From: Caulobacter segnis
Lineage (GTDB): Bacteria > Pseudomonadota > Alphaproteobacteria > Caulobacterales > Caulobacteraceae
Reading direction: 5' to 3'
Assembly: GCF_003243465.1 (NCBI RefSeq)
Contig: NZ_QFQZ01000065.1
Span: 1 to 27,615, forward strand
Length of the DNA stretch: 27,615 nucleotides
Numbering within the stretch: the first letter of the stretch is position 1; every line of letters starts with the position of its first letter. The notes under the pieces were generated by a model. The model did no database searches. It saw only the letters and a program-made list of their open reading frames with translations, and was not told the origin of the DNA. This document shows, piece after piece, positions 6,548-15,521 of this stretch. A program made the position numbers and the translations under genes.

Positions 6548-7864
6548 GTGAAGAATTCGATTGAGCTCGGCGTAGGCATGATTGCTGGCGGCGCGCTGCT
6601 TTTCAGCGGCGCTTGCGCGTCGGCGCAGACGGCCTTGCAAGAAAGTGCCGACGTCAACCCGTCGGTTCTGGCGCGGGTCGGCGGCTTCTCGCGTGATCGC
6701 AATGTTGGCGTTCTGGAGCGTCCGCGTCCGCAATATGCGACGGCGGGCATCCGAGTCGGCGGCTTCCAGCTGCTTCCGGCCATCGTCGGGCGCGCCGAAC
6801 ACACCGACAACCTGTATGCGACCTCGCGCGACGAAGTCAGTGATACGATCTTCCACATTCAGCCGGCCGTGCTGTTCCAGTCCGATTGGTCGAGCCACTA
6901 CGTCGCGGCGTTCGGCAATGCGCACTGGCGCCTCCATGCCGACAACAGCTCGGAAGACACGACCGAGTGGCTGGTTGGGGTGAAGGGGCGGCTCGACATC
7001 CGTCGAGACGCCGTGGCCGCGGCCGGCGCTTCCTATGAACAGCAGGTCGAGCCCCGGTCATCAACCGGATCGCCGGCTGGAGCCGCGTCGCCGGTGAAGT
7101 ACAAACTGGCGCGGTTCAACACCGGCGCGGTCAAGAACTTCAATCGCCTGCGGGTCACCGGCAAGATCGCCGTTCAGGATTTCGTCTATGACAATGTCCG
7201 GTCTGTGACCGGGGGCGAGATCTATCAGAAGGACCGCAGCAACACGCAGGTGGTGGGAACGGCGCGCGCCGAGTACGCCATCAGCCCTGCGGCCTCGATG
7301 TTCGTCGAAGTCTCGGCTGACAATCGCAATTTCCGGAAGCCGCAGCCCGGTTTCGTCGAGCGCGACTCCAGCGGCTACGAAGTCACCGTGGGTGCGAACT
7401 TCGAGTATCGCCTCCTGCGCGGCGAGGCCAGGATCGGCCGTATCGAGCAGAACTACGACGACGCCGCCTTTGGCGACGTGAAGGGTCTATCGGTCAACGG
7501 TCGCGTGACCTATTACATCACGCCGCTGACAAATATCTCTCTGAATACGGCCCGCAGCGTTGAGGACGCCGCCATCACTGGGGCTGGCGGCTATCTGATG
7601 ACCAGCAACACGGTTCGCCTGGACCACGAGTTGCTGCGCAATCTGGTGCTGAACGCGGAGGCCGGCTATCAGACCGACGACTACCGCGGCATCGATCGAA
7701 ACGACAAAGAAAAGCGCCTCGCCGTGGGTGCGACCTACCTTTTGACCAGAGCCGTGGCAGTTCGCGGCCGCTTCGAGCGTTTGAAGGTCGACTCGTCTGG
7801 CGTATCGGCTCGTCCGTCGTTTGACGATAACCGCGCTGTAATGTCGCTGTACTATCAGTTCTAG
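6548..7864 (+). CDS. Outer-membrane beta-barrel protein (BBP2-like), putative EPS export porin
   Basis: Protein of 438 residues from GTG 6548. That start has GGTGGGG a few bases upstream and begins MKNSIELGVG; another GTG at 6533 would add five residues. The signal peptide ends near ASA-QT. The rest is rich in alternating polar/aromatic segments typical of transmembrane beta-strands (for example RLRVTGKIAVQDFVYD, NFEYRLLRGEARIGRIEQNY, NLVLNAEAGYQTDDY), and the last residue is Phe (MSLYYQF), the usual outer-membrane sorting signal. It fits the beta-barrel porin 2 group (PF10082) found beside OPX genes in EPS clusters. Its likely role is to carry the polymer across the outer membrane in partnership with the short OPX protein. 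Confidence 0.82.
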   Translation: MKNSIELGVGMIAGGALLFSGACASAQTALQESADVNPSVLARVGGFSRDRNVGVLERPRPQYATAGIRVGGFQLLPAIVGRAEHTDNLYATSRDEVSDTIFHIQPAVLFQSDWSSHYVAAFGNAHWRLHADNSSEDTTEWLVGVKGRLDIRRDAVAAAGASYEQQVEPRSSTGSPAGAASPVKYKLARFNTGAVKNFNRLRVTGKIAVQDFVYDNVRSVTGGEIYQKDRSNTQVVGTARAEYAISPAASMFVEVSADNRNFRKPQPGFVERDSSGYEVTVGANFEYRLLRGEARIGRIEQNYDDAAFGDVKGLSVNGRVTYYITPLTNISLNTARSVEDAAITGAGGYLMTSNTVRLDHELLRNLVLNAEAGYQTDDYRGIDRNDKEKRLAVGATYLLTRAVAVRGRFERLKVDSSGVSARPSFDDNRAVMSLYYQF

Positions 7865-7892
7865 AAAAGCGCGTTCTTACCTCGGGGTTTGT

Positions 7893-10106
7893 ATGGAAAG
7901 CCGCCACGCCGTGCCGTCGGGCTCACCTGTTTCACATGACGAGGGGGTCCTCGACCTTCAGCGCCATATCGCGACGTTCCGTCGGCACTTCTGGCTTATG
8001 GCTGGTGTTGGCGCGGTCGTCTTTGTTCTGCTAGCCGGCTTCCTGCTGCAACGCCCGGCGTCCTACACGGCGACGGCGGAGATCCTGCTCGACAGCCGCA
8101 AGCAGAACATGCTCGACGTCAAGCAGGTCGGACCTGGCGCGGCGGTCGACACCAGCGCCGTCGACACCGAAGTCGAGGTGCTGAAATCACGCCAGCTCGC
8201 CGACACGGTGATCACGGAGAAGCGTCTCGATCTTGATCCTGAGTTCAACGGCGCGATCGGAAAGCCGTCGACGAAGCAGTCGATGCTCGAGAAGCTGGGC
8301 TTCGCGGCCAAGCCGCAGAAGCCGGTCGAGGCCGCCGACAAGGTCAAGGCCCGCGAGCGCATGGTCGATGACGTGCTTTCGCGTCTGACGGTCGAGCGGT
8401 CCGGCGGCACCTACGTCATCCGCATCGGGTTTAGGGCCGGCGATCCCGTAAAGGCCGCCGCCATCGCCAACGCCTATGCGAACGCCTACCTCACGCAGCA
8501 GTTGCGGGTGAAGCTGGACGCGACCCAGACCGCCAACCAATGGTTGAATTCCCGCCTGTCCGGCCTTCGCTCGCAGGTCGAGGCCGCGGAAGCGGCGGTC
8601 CAGCGCTACAAGGCCGAGAACGGCCTGCTCAGCGCCGATGGAACGACGCTGACGGAGCAAAACATCTCGACGCTGAACAATCAGCTGGCCGAGGTTCGCG
8701 CCTCGCAGGCCGAACAGGAGGCGCGGCTGAACACGGCCCGCCGCCAGCTGGCCAGCGGCAGCGCCGGCGACGACGTGGGCGAGGCCCTCAACTCACCGGT
8801 CATTCAACAGTTGCGGGCCCAGCGCGCGGAAGTGAGCCGCCGCGTCGCGGATCTGAGCAACCGCTATGGCCCCCGCTACCCGGACTTGCTGAAGGCGCAG
8901 CGCGAAGCCGCGGACCTGGACGGGCAGATCCAATCCGAAATCAAGCGCGTCATCTCCAACCTGTCGGCGCAAGCCGATGTGGCCCGGCAACGCACGGCCT
9001 CGGTCGAAGCCAGCCTCAACCGCACCCGCGGCACCCTGGCGGCCAACAATGCCGCTTCGGTTCAGCTCAACGAGCTGGAACGCAATGCGGAGTCGGTGCG
9101 CACGCTCTACCAGTCGTACCTGGACCGCTTTAAGCAGACGAGCACGCAGCAGGGCGTGGAACAGACGGATGCGCGCGTGATCTCGCCGGCGCGCGTCCCG
9201 ACCTCGCCGAGCGCTCCGAACGTGCCCAAGAGCCTGGCGCTCGCCATCGCGGCGGCGCTGGTGGCCGGCGTCGGCTCGGTGTTTGCGGCCGCGGCGCTGG
9301 AAACCGGTCTCTCCACGTCCGAGGAGATCGAGGAGGCGCTCGATACGCCGCACCTGGCTTCGGTTCCGCTGTTGTCGTCGACCCTGGCCGGCCAGCGCAG
9401 CAGCCTGGCTCCGATCGACTACGTGGTCGAAAAGCCGCTCTCGGCTTTCGCGGAATCCTTCCGCAACCTCCGGGCCGCGATTGCGGCTGGCGGGCAGGGG
9501 AAGGCGCCGAAGGTCGTGCTCTTCACCTCGGCTCTGCCTGGCGAGGGCAAGACCAGCACCTCGATCGGGATCGGCCGCACCGCGGCCATGGCGGGTCTGC
9601 GCACCATTATCGTGGACTGTGACCTGCGTCGTCGCGGCGTCACGCGCGCTGTGGACCTCAAGCCGCAGATCGGCCTGCTGGAAGTTCTGCTGAAGGGGGC
9701 GCCGCTGGCTGACGCGATCGTGCTGGACGAGAAGAGCGGCGCCTATCTGCTGCCGCTCAATCGCGAGACCCAGACCAGCCGCGACGTGTTCAACTCGCCG
9801 GAGATGGCGACCCTGTTGACGCAGCTTAGAGAGCGGTTTGACTTTGTGGTTCTGGACGGTCCGCCGGTTCTTCCGGTGGCCGACAGCCGCGTGCTGGCTC
9901 CGCGAACCGACGCGGTCGTCCTGCTGGCGCGCTGGCGCAAGACCCCGAAACGGGCTGTGCAAGAGGCGCTTCGCGAGATCAACGCCTCTGGCGCCTACCT
10001 GGCTGGCGCCGCGCTGACTCAGGTCGACGTGGTCAAGCAATCGCGCGCAGGTTACGGCGATGCGGGCTACTACTATAAAGCCTACAGCCAGTATTACCTC
10101 GACTAG
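7893..10106 (+). CDS. Wzc-type polysaccharide co-polymerase with fused BY-kinase domain
   Basis: Inner-membrane protein of 737 residues that controls EPS chain length and export. An N-terminal Wzz domain has a first membrane span at about 33-54 and a long periplasmic coiled-coil region (about 200-420). A second span (about 447-470) leads to a cytoplasmic tyrosine autokinase. Kinase motifs are intact: Walker A in LPGEGKTS with Lys553, Walker A' in IIVDCDLRRRG with Asp575/Asp577, and Walker B in FVVLDGPP with Asp655. The C-terminal tail carries seven tyrosines (721, 726-728, 731, 734, 735), the expected autophosphorylation cluster. In Caulobacter holdfast synthesis the two halves are separate (HfsA/HfsB); here they are fused. 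It lies 28 bp after the beta-barrel gene and is probably in the same operon. Confidence 0.95.
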   Translation: MESRHAVPSGSPVSHDEGVLDLQRHIATFRRHFWLMAGVGAVVFVLLAGFLLQRPASYTATAEILLDSRKQNMLDVKQVGPGAAVDTSAVDTEVEVLKSRQLADTVITEKRLDLDPEFNGAIGKPSTKQSMLEKLGFAAKPQKPVEAADKVKARERMVDDVLSRLTVERSGGTYVIRIGFRAGDPVKAAAIANAYANAYLTQQLRVKLDATQTANQWLNSRLSGLRSQVEAAEAAVQRYKAENGLLSADGTTLTEQNISTLNNQLAEVRASQAEQEARLNTARRQLASGSAGDDVGEALNSPVIQQLRAQRAEVSRRVADLSNRYGPRYPDLLKAQREAADLDGQIQSEIKRVISNLSAQADVARQRTASVEASLNRTRGTLAANNAASVQLNELERNAESVRTLYQSYLDRFKQTSTQQGVEQTDARVISPARVPTSPSAPNVPKSLALAIAAALVAGVGSVFAAAALETGLSTSEEIEEALDTPHLASVPLLSSTLAGQRSSLAPIDYVVEKPLSAFAESFRNLRAAIAAGGQGKAPKVVLFTSALPGEGKTSTSIGIGRTAAMAGLRTIIVDCDLRRRGVTRAVDLKPQIGLLEVLLKGAPLADAIVLDEKSGAYLLPLNRETQTSRDVFNSPEMATLLTQLRERFDFVVLDGPPVLPVADSRVLAPRTDAVVLLARWRKTPKRAVQEALREINASGAYLAGAALTQVDVVKQSRAGYGDAGYYYKAYSQYYLD

Positions 10107-10221
10107 AACAAAGTATGCGGAGGAAGCGTCGCTGAACGCTCGCGCGGCATCGCTGCGCGAACTGGAGGCTGCGTGGCTTGGATTATTCTTCGCATGAGCG
10201 GACTGAAATAGGATCTGACCG

Positions 10222-11484
10222 ATGAAAATCGCCATCTATGGCCTTGGTTATGTTGGACTGACCGCCGCGGGCTGCCTCACCAAAGAGGGGCACTCCGTCA
10301 TTGGGGTGGAGGTCAATGAAGACAAGGTGATGCAACTGAACGCCGGCCGGTCGCCCATTACGGAGCCTGGCCTGGACGACCTGCTGACCGCCGCGGTCAA
10401 AGAAGGGCGTTTCCTGGCGGTCCAGCACGTGGGCGACCGCCTGGCCGAATGCGACATGGCGATCGTCTGCGTGGGCACGCCCAGCGCTCCCGACGGCTCG
10501 CACAACATGAGCTATATCGCGGAGGTCTCGCGCCAGATCGCGCTCTCGGTCAATCGCGACCGCAAGGAGCCCCTGACGGTCGTTTACCGGTCGACCATCC
10601 GCCCGGGCTCGATCGAGGGCCTGGTCTACCCGGTGTTCCACTCCATCCTGGGCGACGATGCTCGCGTGATCGAGCTGGTCTACAATCCCGAATTCCTTCG
10701 CGAATCCGTGGCGATCAAGGACTACTTCGCGCCGCCGAAGATCGTCATCGGCACCGCCGACGGCGCGCCGTCCAAGAACATGGACCTGCTGAACGCCAAC
10801 ATCGACGCCCCGGTTTTCTACACCGGTTATCGGGAAGCGGAGTTCACCAAGTTCGTCGACAACACCTTCCACGCCGTGAAGGTCGCCTTCGCCAACGAAA
10901 TCGGCCGGGTGTGCCTGCAGCTCGGCATCAGCGCCAAGAAGGTGCACGAGATCTTCGTCTCGGACACCAAGCTCAATATCTCTGCCTACTACACGCGTCC
11001 GGGCGGCGCCTTCGGCGGCTCATGCCTGCCGAAGGATGTGCGCGCGCTGCAGTATATCTCGGGTGACGTGGGCGGTAATACGCACCTGATCGACTCCCTG
11101 CTTCGCTCCAACGACTCGCACAAGCAGTTCCTGTTCCAGCACTGCGTCAAGGGCCTGGAGCCCAAGGCCAAGGTGCTGATGCTGGGCCTGGCCTTCAAGA
11201 CGGACACGGACGATCTGCGCGAGAGCCCGAACCTCGATCTGGCGCGCCGTCTGCTGCAGGCGGGCTATGATCTGTCGATCTATGACCCCGCGCTCGAACC
11301 GTCGAAGCTTGTCGGTCAAAACCTGGGCTACGCTTATTCGCAGCTGCCCAGCCTGGCTGATCTCCTGGTCAGCAAGGAGCAGATCGAAGGCGCCAAGTAC
11401 GATGTCGTCATCGACACGGGCGGCCGCGCCGGTCAACTCGCGCTGTCGACAGCCAAGCTGATCGACATCAACGCCCTTCAATAG
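10222..11484 (+). CDS. Nucleotide-sugar dehydrogenase, GDP-mannose 6-dehydrogenase (AlgD) type
   Basis: Cytoplasmic NAD-dependent enzyme of 420 residues that oxidises the C6 hydroxyl of a nucleotide sugar to a uronic acid in two steps. The N-terminal NAD-binding GLGYVG is at 7-12, NPEFLRESVAIKDY lies in the middle, and the catalytic motif AFGGSCLPKDVRAL places Cys at residue 268, the same number as the active-site Cys of Pseudomonas AlgD. A later TDDLRESP block also matches. These blocks fit the GDP-mannose branch better than UDP-glucose dehydrogenases (usually GFGGSCFPKD), so the product may be GDP-mannuronate. Substrate still needs a test. Start ATG 10222 has AGGA 8 bases upstream. The 115-bp gap before it contains a 6-bp GC hairpin (10140-10160) and could hold a separate promoter. 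Confidence 0.93.
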   Translation: MKIAIYGLGYVGLTAAGCLTKEGHSVIGVEVNEDKVMQLNAGRSPITEPGLDDLLTAAVKEGRFLAVQHVGDRLAECDMAIVCVGTPSAPDGSHNMSYIAEVSRQIALSVNRDRKEPLTVVYRSTIRPGSIEGLVYPVFHSILGDDARVIELVYNPEFLRESVAIKDYFAPPKIVIGTADGAPSKNMDLLNANIDAPVFYTGYREAEFTKFVDNTFHAVKVAFANEIGRVCLQLGISAKKVHEIFVSDTKLNISAYYTRPGGAFGGSCLPKDVRALQYISGDVGGNTHLIDSLLRSNDSHKQFLFQHCVKGLEPKAKVLMLGLAFKTDTDDLRESPNLDLARRLLQAGYDLSIYDPALEPSKLVGQNLGYAYSQLPSLADLLVSKEQIEGAKYDVVIDTGGRAGQLALSTAKLIDINALQ

Positions 11485-11513
11485 GCGCGAACGCGCGTCA
11501 GAGGCGACCGTCA

Positions 11514-12740
11514 ATGTCCCAATCCATGCCTTCAACGTCGGCCGCCCCAAGCCTGCAGGGACGGAAGATACTGATTATCGTCGAAAATCTCCCGCTGCCC
11601 TTTGACCGTCGCGTCTGGCAAGAAGCCAAAACCCTCCGCGCCGCCGGCGCGGAGGTCAGCGTCATCTGTCCGACCGGCAAGGGCTATGAAGCCGCCTACG
11701 AGAACCTCGAGGGCGTGCATATTTATCGGCATCCGCTCCCGGCGGACGGCAACTCGAAGCTCAGCTACCTCTACGAATACGTCTACGCCCTGTTCAATGA
11801 GTTCAAGCTCTCGCTCAAGGTGCTGCGGGAGCGTGGCTTCGACGTCATCCAGGGCTGTAATCCGCCCGACCTGATCTTCCTCGTCGCCCTGCCGTTCCGG
11901 CTGCTGGGCAAGAAGTTCGTCTTCGACCACCATGACATCAATCCCGAGCTGTTCGAAGCCAAGTTCGGCAAGCGCGGGCTGTTCTGGCGGTTGCTCCTGC
12001 TGATGGAGCGGCTCACCTTCATGAGCGCCACGGTCAGCATCGCCACGAATGAGAGCTATCGGCGCATCGCGATCGAGCGCGGCAAGATGAAGCCGCAGGA
12101 CGTCTTCGTCGTGCGTAGCGGCCCGGACCTCAGCCGGGTCCGACCGGTTCCCCCCGTGCCGGAGCGGCGCAAGGGCCGGCAGTATCTGATCGGCTATGTC
12201 GGGGTGATCGGCGAGCAGGAGGGCGTCGACCTTCTGCTTGAGGCGATGAACCACATCGTCAAGGTTCAGAAGCGCGAGGATGTCCAGCTCTGCATCGTCG
12301 GCGGCGGGCCCAGCCTGCAACAGCTCAAGACGATGTCGCACGAGCTGGGGCTCGACGCCTATGTCGACTTCACCGGCCGCGCGCCCGACCAGGAGCTGTT
12401 CGAGGTGCTGTCCACCGCCGACGTCTGCGTGAATCCTGACCGGGTGAACGAGATGAACGACAAGTCCACGATGAACAAGATCGTGGAATATATGGCGATG
12501 GGTAAGCCGATCGTGCAGTTCGACGTGACGGAAGGCCGCTTCTCCGCAGGCGAGTCTTCGCTTTACGCCAAGGCGAACGACCCCGTCGATCTCGCGGACA
12601 AGATCCTCAGCCTGCTTGCGGACCCCGCCAAGCGTGCTGAGATGGGGGCCATCGGCCGCACCCGCGTCGAGCAGGAACTCTCGTGGGACTACCAAATTCC
12701 AAAGCTGATCTCCGCCTACGAGCGCGTGTTCAGCAAATGA
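11514..12740 (+). CDS. GT4 family glycosyltransferase
   Basis: Cytoplasmic, membrane-associated glycosyltransferase of 408 residues with the GT-B double-Rossmann fold. The N-terminal acceptor half begins KILIIVENLPLPFDRRVWQE, a form common in WbuB-like EPS enzymes. The C-terminal donor half has GYVGVIGEQEGVDLLLEA, LCIVGGGPSLQQL and the nucleotide-sugar-binding block STMNKIVEYMAMGKPIV. It would add one sugar to the growing lipid-linked repeat unit. It is the only glycosyltransferase in the window, so a complete repeat unit needs further enzymes encoded elsewhere. ATG 11514 has GAGGCGACC upstream. It lies 29 bp after the dehydrogenase gene. Confidence 0.93.
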   Translation: MSQSMPSTSAAPSLQGRKILIIVENLPLPFDRRVWQEAKTLRAAGAEVSVICPTGKGYEAAYENLEGVHIYRHPLPADGNSKLSYLYEYVYALFNEFKLSLKVLRERGFDVIQGCNPPDLIFLVALPFRLLGKKFVFDHHDINPELFEAKFGKRGLFWRLLLLMERLTFMSATVSIATNESYRRIAIERGKMKPQDVFVVRSGPDLSRVRPVPPVPERRKGRQYLIGYVGVIGEQEGVDLLLEAMNHIVKVQKREDVQLCIVGGGPSLQQLKTMSHELGLDAYVDFTGRAPDQELFEVLSTADVCVNPDRVNEMNDKSTMNKIVEYMAMGKPIVQFDVTEGRFSAGESSLYAKANDPVDLADKILSLLADPAKRAEMGAIGRTRVEQELSWDYQIPKLISAYERVFSK

Positions 12741-12756
12741 TCGGTCCCGGGATCCG

Positions 12757-14127
12757 ATGCTAGCCAGCCGACAGAGAGTCGTCGCGTCACCGGCCGTCGC
12801 CTTTGGCGACGAGTCGGAGCGTGGCGCCAACCGGCGCGCCATCACCGGCCTGCAGCGCCGCCAAGCAGAGCGCAGGCTTCTGTATGGCATCCTGGTGGCG
12901 CTGCTTCTCATTTCCTATGCGGCTATCGGGAAGGATATTCTTCATAATCCCGTAAAGTACGCTGTCTTCATCTCTCCCTACGACGAATACTATAATCGAC
13001 TTCGGTACCTGACGATCCTGATCATATTCGGGGTCACCCTGCTTGAAAGACGGGCGGCGGCGTCGATCGGCCGCGTCTGGCATATCGCGCCGTTATTGGG
13101 CGTCGCGATCGCTTCGGTCGCCTGGTCAAGCGACGTGGTGATCACCGCGCGCAGCGCCCTGCTGCTCAGCGGCCTAGTGGTGGGCACGGCGATGATCATC
13201 GACCGGATCGGGGTCGCCGCGTTCTTCCGGATCCAGTTGCATTTTCTGGCCTTGATCATGTTGGCCAGCGCCTTCGCCGCGATCGCGCTGCCCGATATCG
13301 GGCGACACTCCCCTAACGACATCCTCGAGCGCGGTCATATTGGCCAGTGGCGCGGCATCTTCTCCCACAAGAATGGCCTCGGCGCGTACGCCGCCATCGC
13401 CACCGTGCAGCTGTTCCTGTTCGTCCGCCCTACAGGAAAGACCCAGGCCTACTGGTGGGCGGCGAGGGGCGCGGCGGTCGCCTGCCTGTTGCTGGCCGGA
13501 TCGGCGACATCCGTCACCGCCGCGGTCGTCGGCTTCCTTTTCTACCTGCTTCTGCGAAATCGCCACACTTCGCACCCTTTTATCCTCTCTATCCTCGCCG
13601 GCCTTGTGGTCGTCGTGGCGGGCGCGCTTAGCGCCGGTCTCGCCGATATCCTCGGCCTTTTCGGCCGGGACGTGACGCTCACGGGGCGCACTCAAATCTG
13701 GGCGACGGCTTTAGAGATGATCGACCAACACCTGTGGCTCGGGCTGGGCTATGGCTCGCACGTGAACGTCATGATGGACTACCTTCGCACGGCGCTCTTC
13801 AGTTCGGCCGTGGATACGCACAATGGCTATCTCGATGTGCTGGCCGCCGTGGGCCTCATCGGCTTCATCTGTTTCCTGCTGGCCGTGATCGTGAGCATTG
13901 GAAAGGCTTACAGTGTCGCGCGTCGCGCGACTGGTCAGTTGCGCGACATCGGCCTGGCATCGGCCTGTACGATCGTCATGAGCCTGACCGTGGGAATGGG
14001 CGAGGTGTCGCCCTTCCGGGCCGTCGGCTACGGCGGGGCCTTGTTCTGGATGAGCATGGTCCTGGCCGCTTGCGCTCAACACCAGCTCCTGCGCGCCAAG
14101 CCAGCCGACGGCGGTTCCGCGGCATGA
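12757..14127 (+). CDS. Wzy/WaaL-type O-antigen polymerase or ligase, copy 1
   Basis: Polytopic inner-membrane protein of 456 residues with about 10-12 hydrophobic spans. The Wzy_C family features are visible: GQWRGIFSHKNGLGAYAA (about 197-214), VTLTGRTQIW (about 304-313) and the conserved HNGYLDVLAAVGLIGF (His near 354) before the last spans. It acts on undecaprenyl-linked repeat units in the periplasm, either polymerising them or transferring the chain to an acceptor; sequence alone cannot tell which. It is clearly paralogous with the next gene (shared GKD-LHNPVK, WRG-F-HKN-LG-YAAIATV and SSAVD-HNGY blocks). It starts 16 bp after the glycosyltransferase and its stop overlaps the next start as ATGA. 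Confidence 0.9.
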   Translation: MLASRQRVVASPAVAFGDESERGANRRAITGLQRRQAERRLLYGILVALLLISYAAIGKDILHNPVKYAVFISPYDEYYNRLRYLTILIIFGVTLLERRAAASIGRVWHIAPLLGVAIASVAWSSDVVITARSALLLSGLVVGTAMIIDRIGVAAFFRIQLHFLALIMLASAFAAIALPDIGRHSPNDILERGHIGQWRGIFSHKNGLGAYAAIATVQLFLFVRPTGKTQAYWWAARGAAVACLLLAGSATSVTAAVVGFLFYLLLRNRHTSHPFILSILAGLVVVVAGALSAGLADILGLFGRDVTLTGRTQIWATALEMIDQHLWLGLGYGSHVNVMMDYLRTALFSSAVDTHNGYLDVLAAVGLIGFICFLLAVIVSIGKAYSVARRATGQLRDIGLASACTIVMSLTVGMGEVSPFRAVGYGGALFWMSMVLAACAQHQLLRAKPADGGSAA

Positions 14128-15521
14128 GGAGTGCGACCCCCTACCTGTCCTCCGGGCCGGTGGCGCGGCGGACCTCCACGACCTATCCAGGCTGGACCGC
14201 GTTTGCCGTTTTCGTGTTCGTAGGCTTCCTGATGAGCCTGGGGCCGGTTGGCAAGGATCTGCTCCACAACCCGGTGAAAACCGGGATTCCGACCGATCCC
14301 TATGCGGAGCACTTCAACCGTGCGCGCTACCTGCTCATCGCGCTCTGCATTGGGGCGGCGGCGTTGCAGGGCCGGATCTACGCGTCGGCCCGGCAAGTCG
14401 CTCATATCCTCCCTTTCGGCGTTCTTGCCGTCCTGTCGGTGCTCTGGTCGCCCGACGTGGTCACGACCACCCGAAACGCGGTCGTAATGCTGGGCTTCAT
14501 CTTCGCCATGGGCGTGATCTCTCAGCGAAACACGCCTCGTACGTTCCTGATAACCTTAATGCACTTCCTGGCGATCATCGTTCTGATCAGCGCCTTCCTC
14601 GCGCTGTTCGTGCCGGAAATCGGCCGGCACGCCGCGTCCGACGTGCTGGAGAAGGGGCATGCCGGGAAGTGGCGAGGCATGTTCGCGCACAAGAACGCCC
14701 TGGGCTCCTACGCCGCGATCGCCACGGTCACGCTGTTCACACAAGCGCCGATCAATCGGTACAACTGGCCCTACTGGTGGAGCGCGCGGATAGCCGCGGT
14801 GCTCTGTGTTGTCTTTGCGGGCTCCGCCAATTCGATCGTCGGCGCCCTTTCGGGGTTCGCCGCCTATGCGCTGCTAAGGCGACGCGCCACGACGCGCTGG
14901 CCGTTTCTGCTGCTCGTAGGCTTGGCAGGTCTTGCGCTGTCGTCAATCGCCGCCAACCTCGTGGCGCTGTTGGGGCGCGATACAACCTTCACGGGTCGAA
15001 CAGAGATTTGGGCCGGCGCTCTAGAGATCTGGAGCCGTTCGCCGTGGCTAGGCTACAGCTATGCTGCGGGCAACATATTCATCCTGGAGCCTGAGCTGAA
15101 GCGTATGCTGTTTAGTTCGGCGGTGGATGCCCACAACGGTTACATCGACATATTGTTTTCTCTCGGGATCGTTGGAGCAGGACTTTTCTTTCTGGCGGTA
15201 GCCATCAGCGTCGCTCATGGCTATAGGGCTTGTGTCGCTCGAGAAAGCCCGGATCGCTCGGTCACGGTCGCCTACATGGTCATCGTCTTGATGTCCTGCG
15301 TCATGGCCCTGGCTGAAGTTTCCCCGCTGCGCCTGATCGGAAACGGGGGCTATATGTTATGGATCGCGCTCGCCATGCTGAGTCACCCGAGCCTGCGTCC
15401 AGCCGCGCGCGGAACGACGCGGACAGGATCGCGTCGGCGGTCCAAGCGGCGTCGGCGGTCCGAGCCTCAGCTCCAGGCGCAGACCAGTCCCTCCGGGGCG
15501 TCGGCCGGGATGGCGGATTGA
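14124..15521 (+). CDS. Wzy/WaaL-type O-antigen polymerase or ligase, copy 2
   Basis: Polytopic membrane protein of 465 residues and tandem paralog of the preceding gene. It shares GKDLLHNPVK near the N-terminus, KWRGMFAHKNALGSYAAIA in the middle, TFTGRTEIWAGALEIW, and AHNGYIDILFSLGIVG before the final spans. The tail (about 420-465) is unlike copy 1: strongly basic (RRRSKRRRRS) and probably cytoplasmic. The start ATG 14124 overlaps the previous stop by four bases (ATGA), and its own TGA overlaps the next ATG by one base (TGATG), so three membrane genes are translationally coupled. One copy may polymerise and the other ligate or transfer the chain; this is inference. The frame is open further upstream, but that part is a shadow of copy 1. 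Confidence 0.9.
   Translation: MRSATPYLSSGPVARRTSTTYPGWTAFAVFVFVGFLMSLGPVGKDLLHNPVKTGIPTDPYAEHFNRARYLLIALCIGAAALQGRIYASARQVAHILPFGVLAVLSVLWSPDVVTTTRNAVVMLGFIFAMGVISQRNTPRTFLITLMHFLAIIVLISAFLALFVPEIGRHAASDVLEKGHAGKWRGMFAHKNALGSYAAIATVTLFTQAPINRYNWPYWWSARIAAVLCVVFAGSANSIVGALSGFAAYALLRRRATTRWPFLLLVGLAGLALSSIAANLVALLGRDTTFTGRTEIWAGALEIWSRSPWLGYSYAAGNIFILEPELKRMLFSSAVDAHNGYIDILFSLGIVGAGLFFLAVAISVAHGYRACVARESPDRSVTVAYMVIVLMSCVMALAEVSPLRLIGNGGYMLWIALAMLSHPSLRPAARGTTRTGSRRRSKRRRRSEPQLQAQTSPSGASAGMAD

Noticed and set aside
8793..10235. 480-codon open frame antisense to the Wzc-type gene
   Set aside because: It mirrors the codon structure of a well-supported kinase gene on the other strand; the translation is rich in Arg/Gln/His and has no domain.
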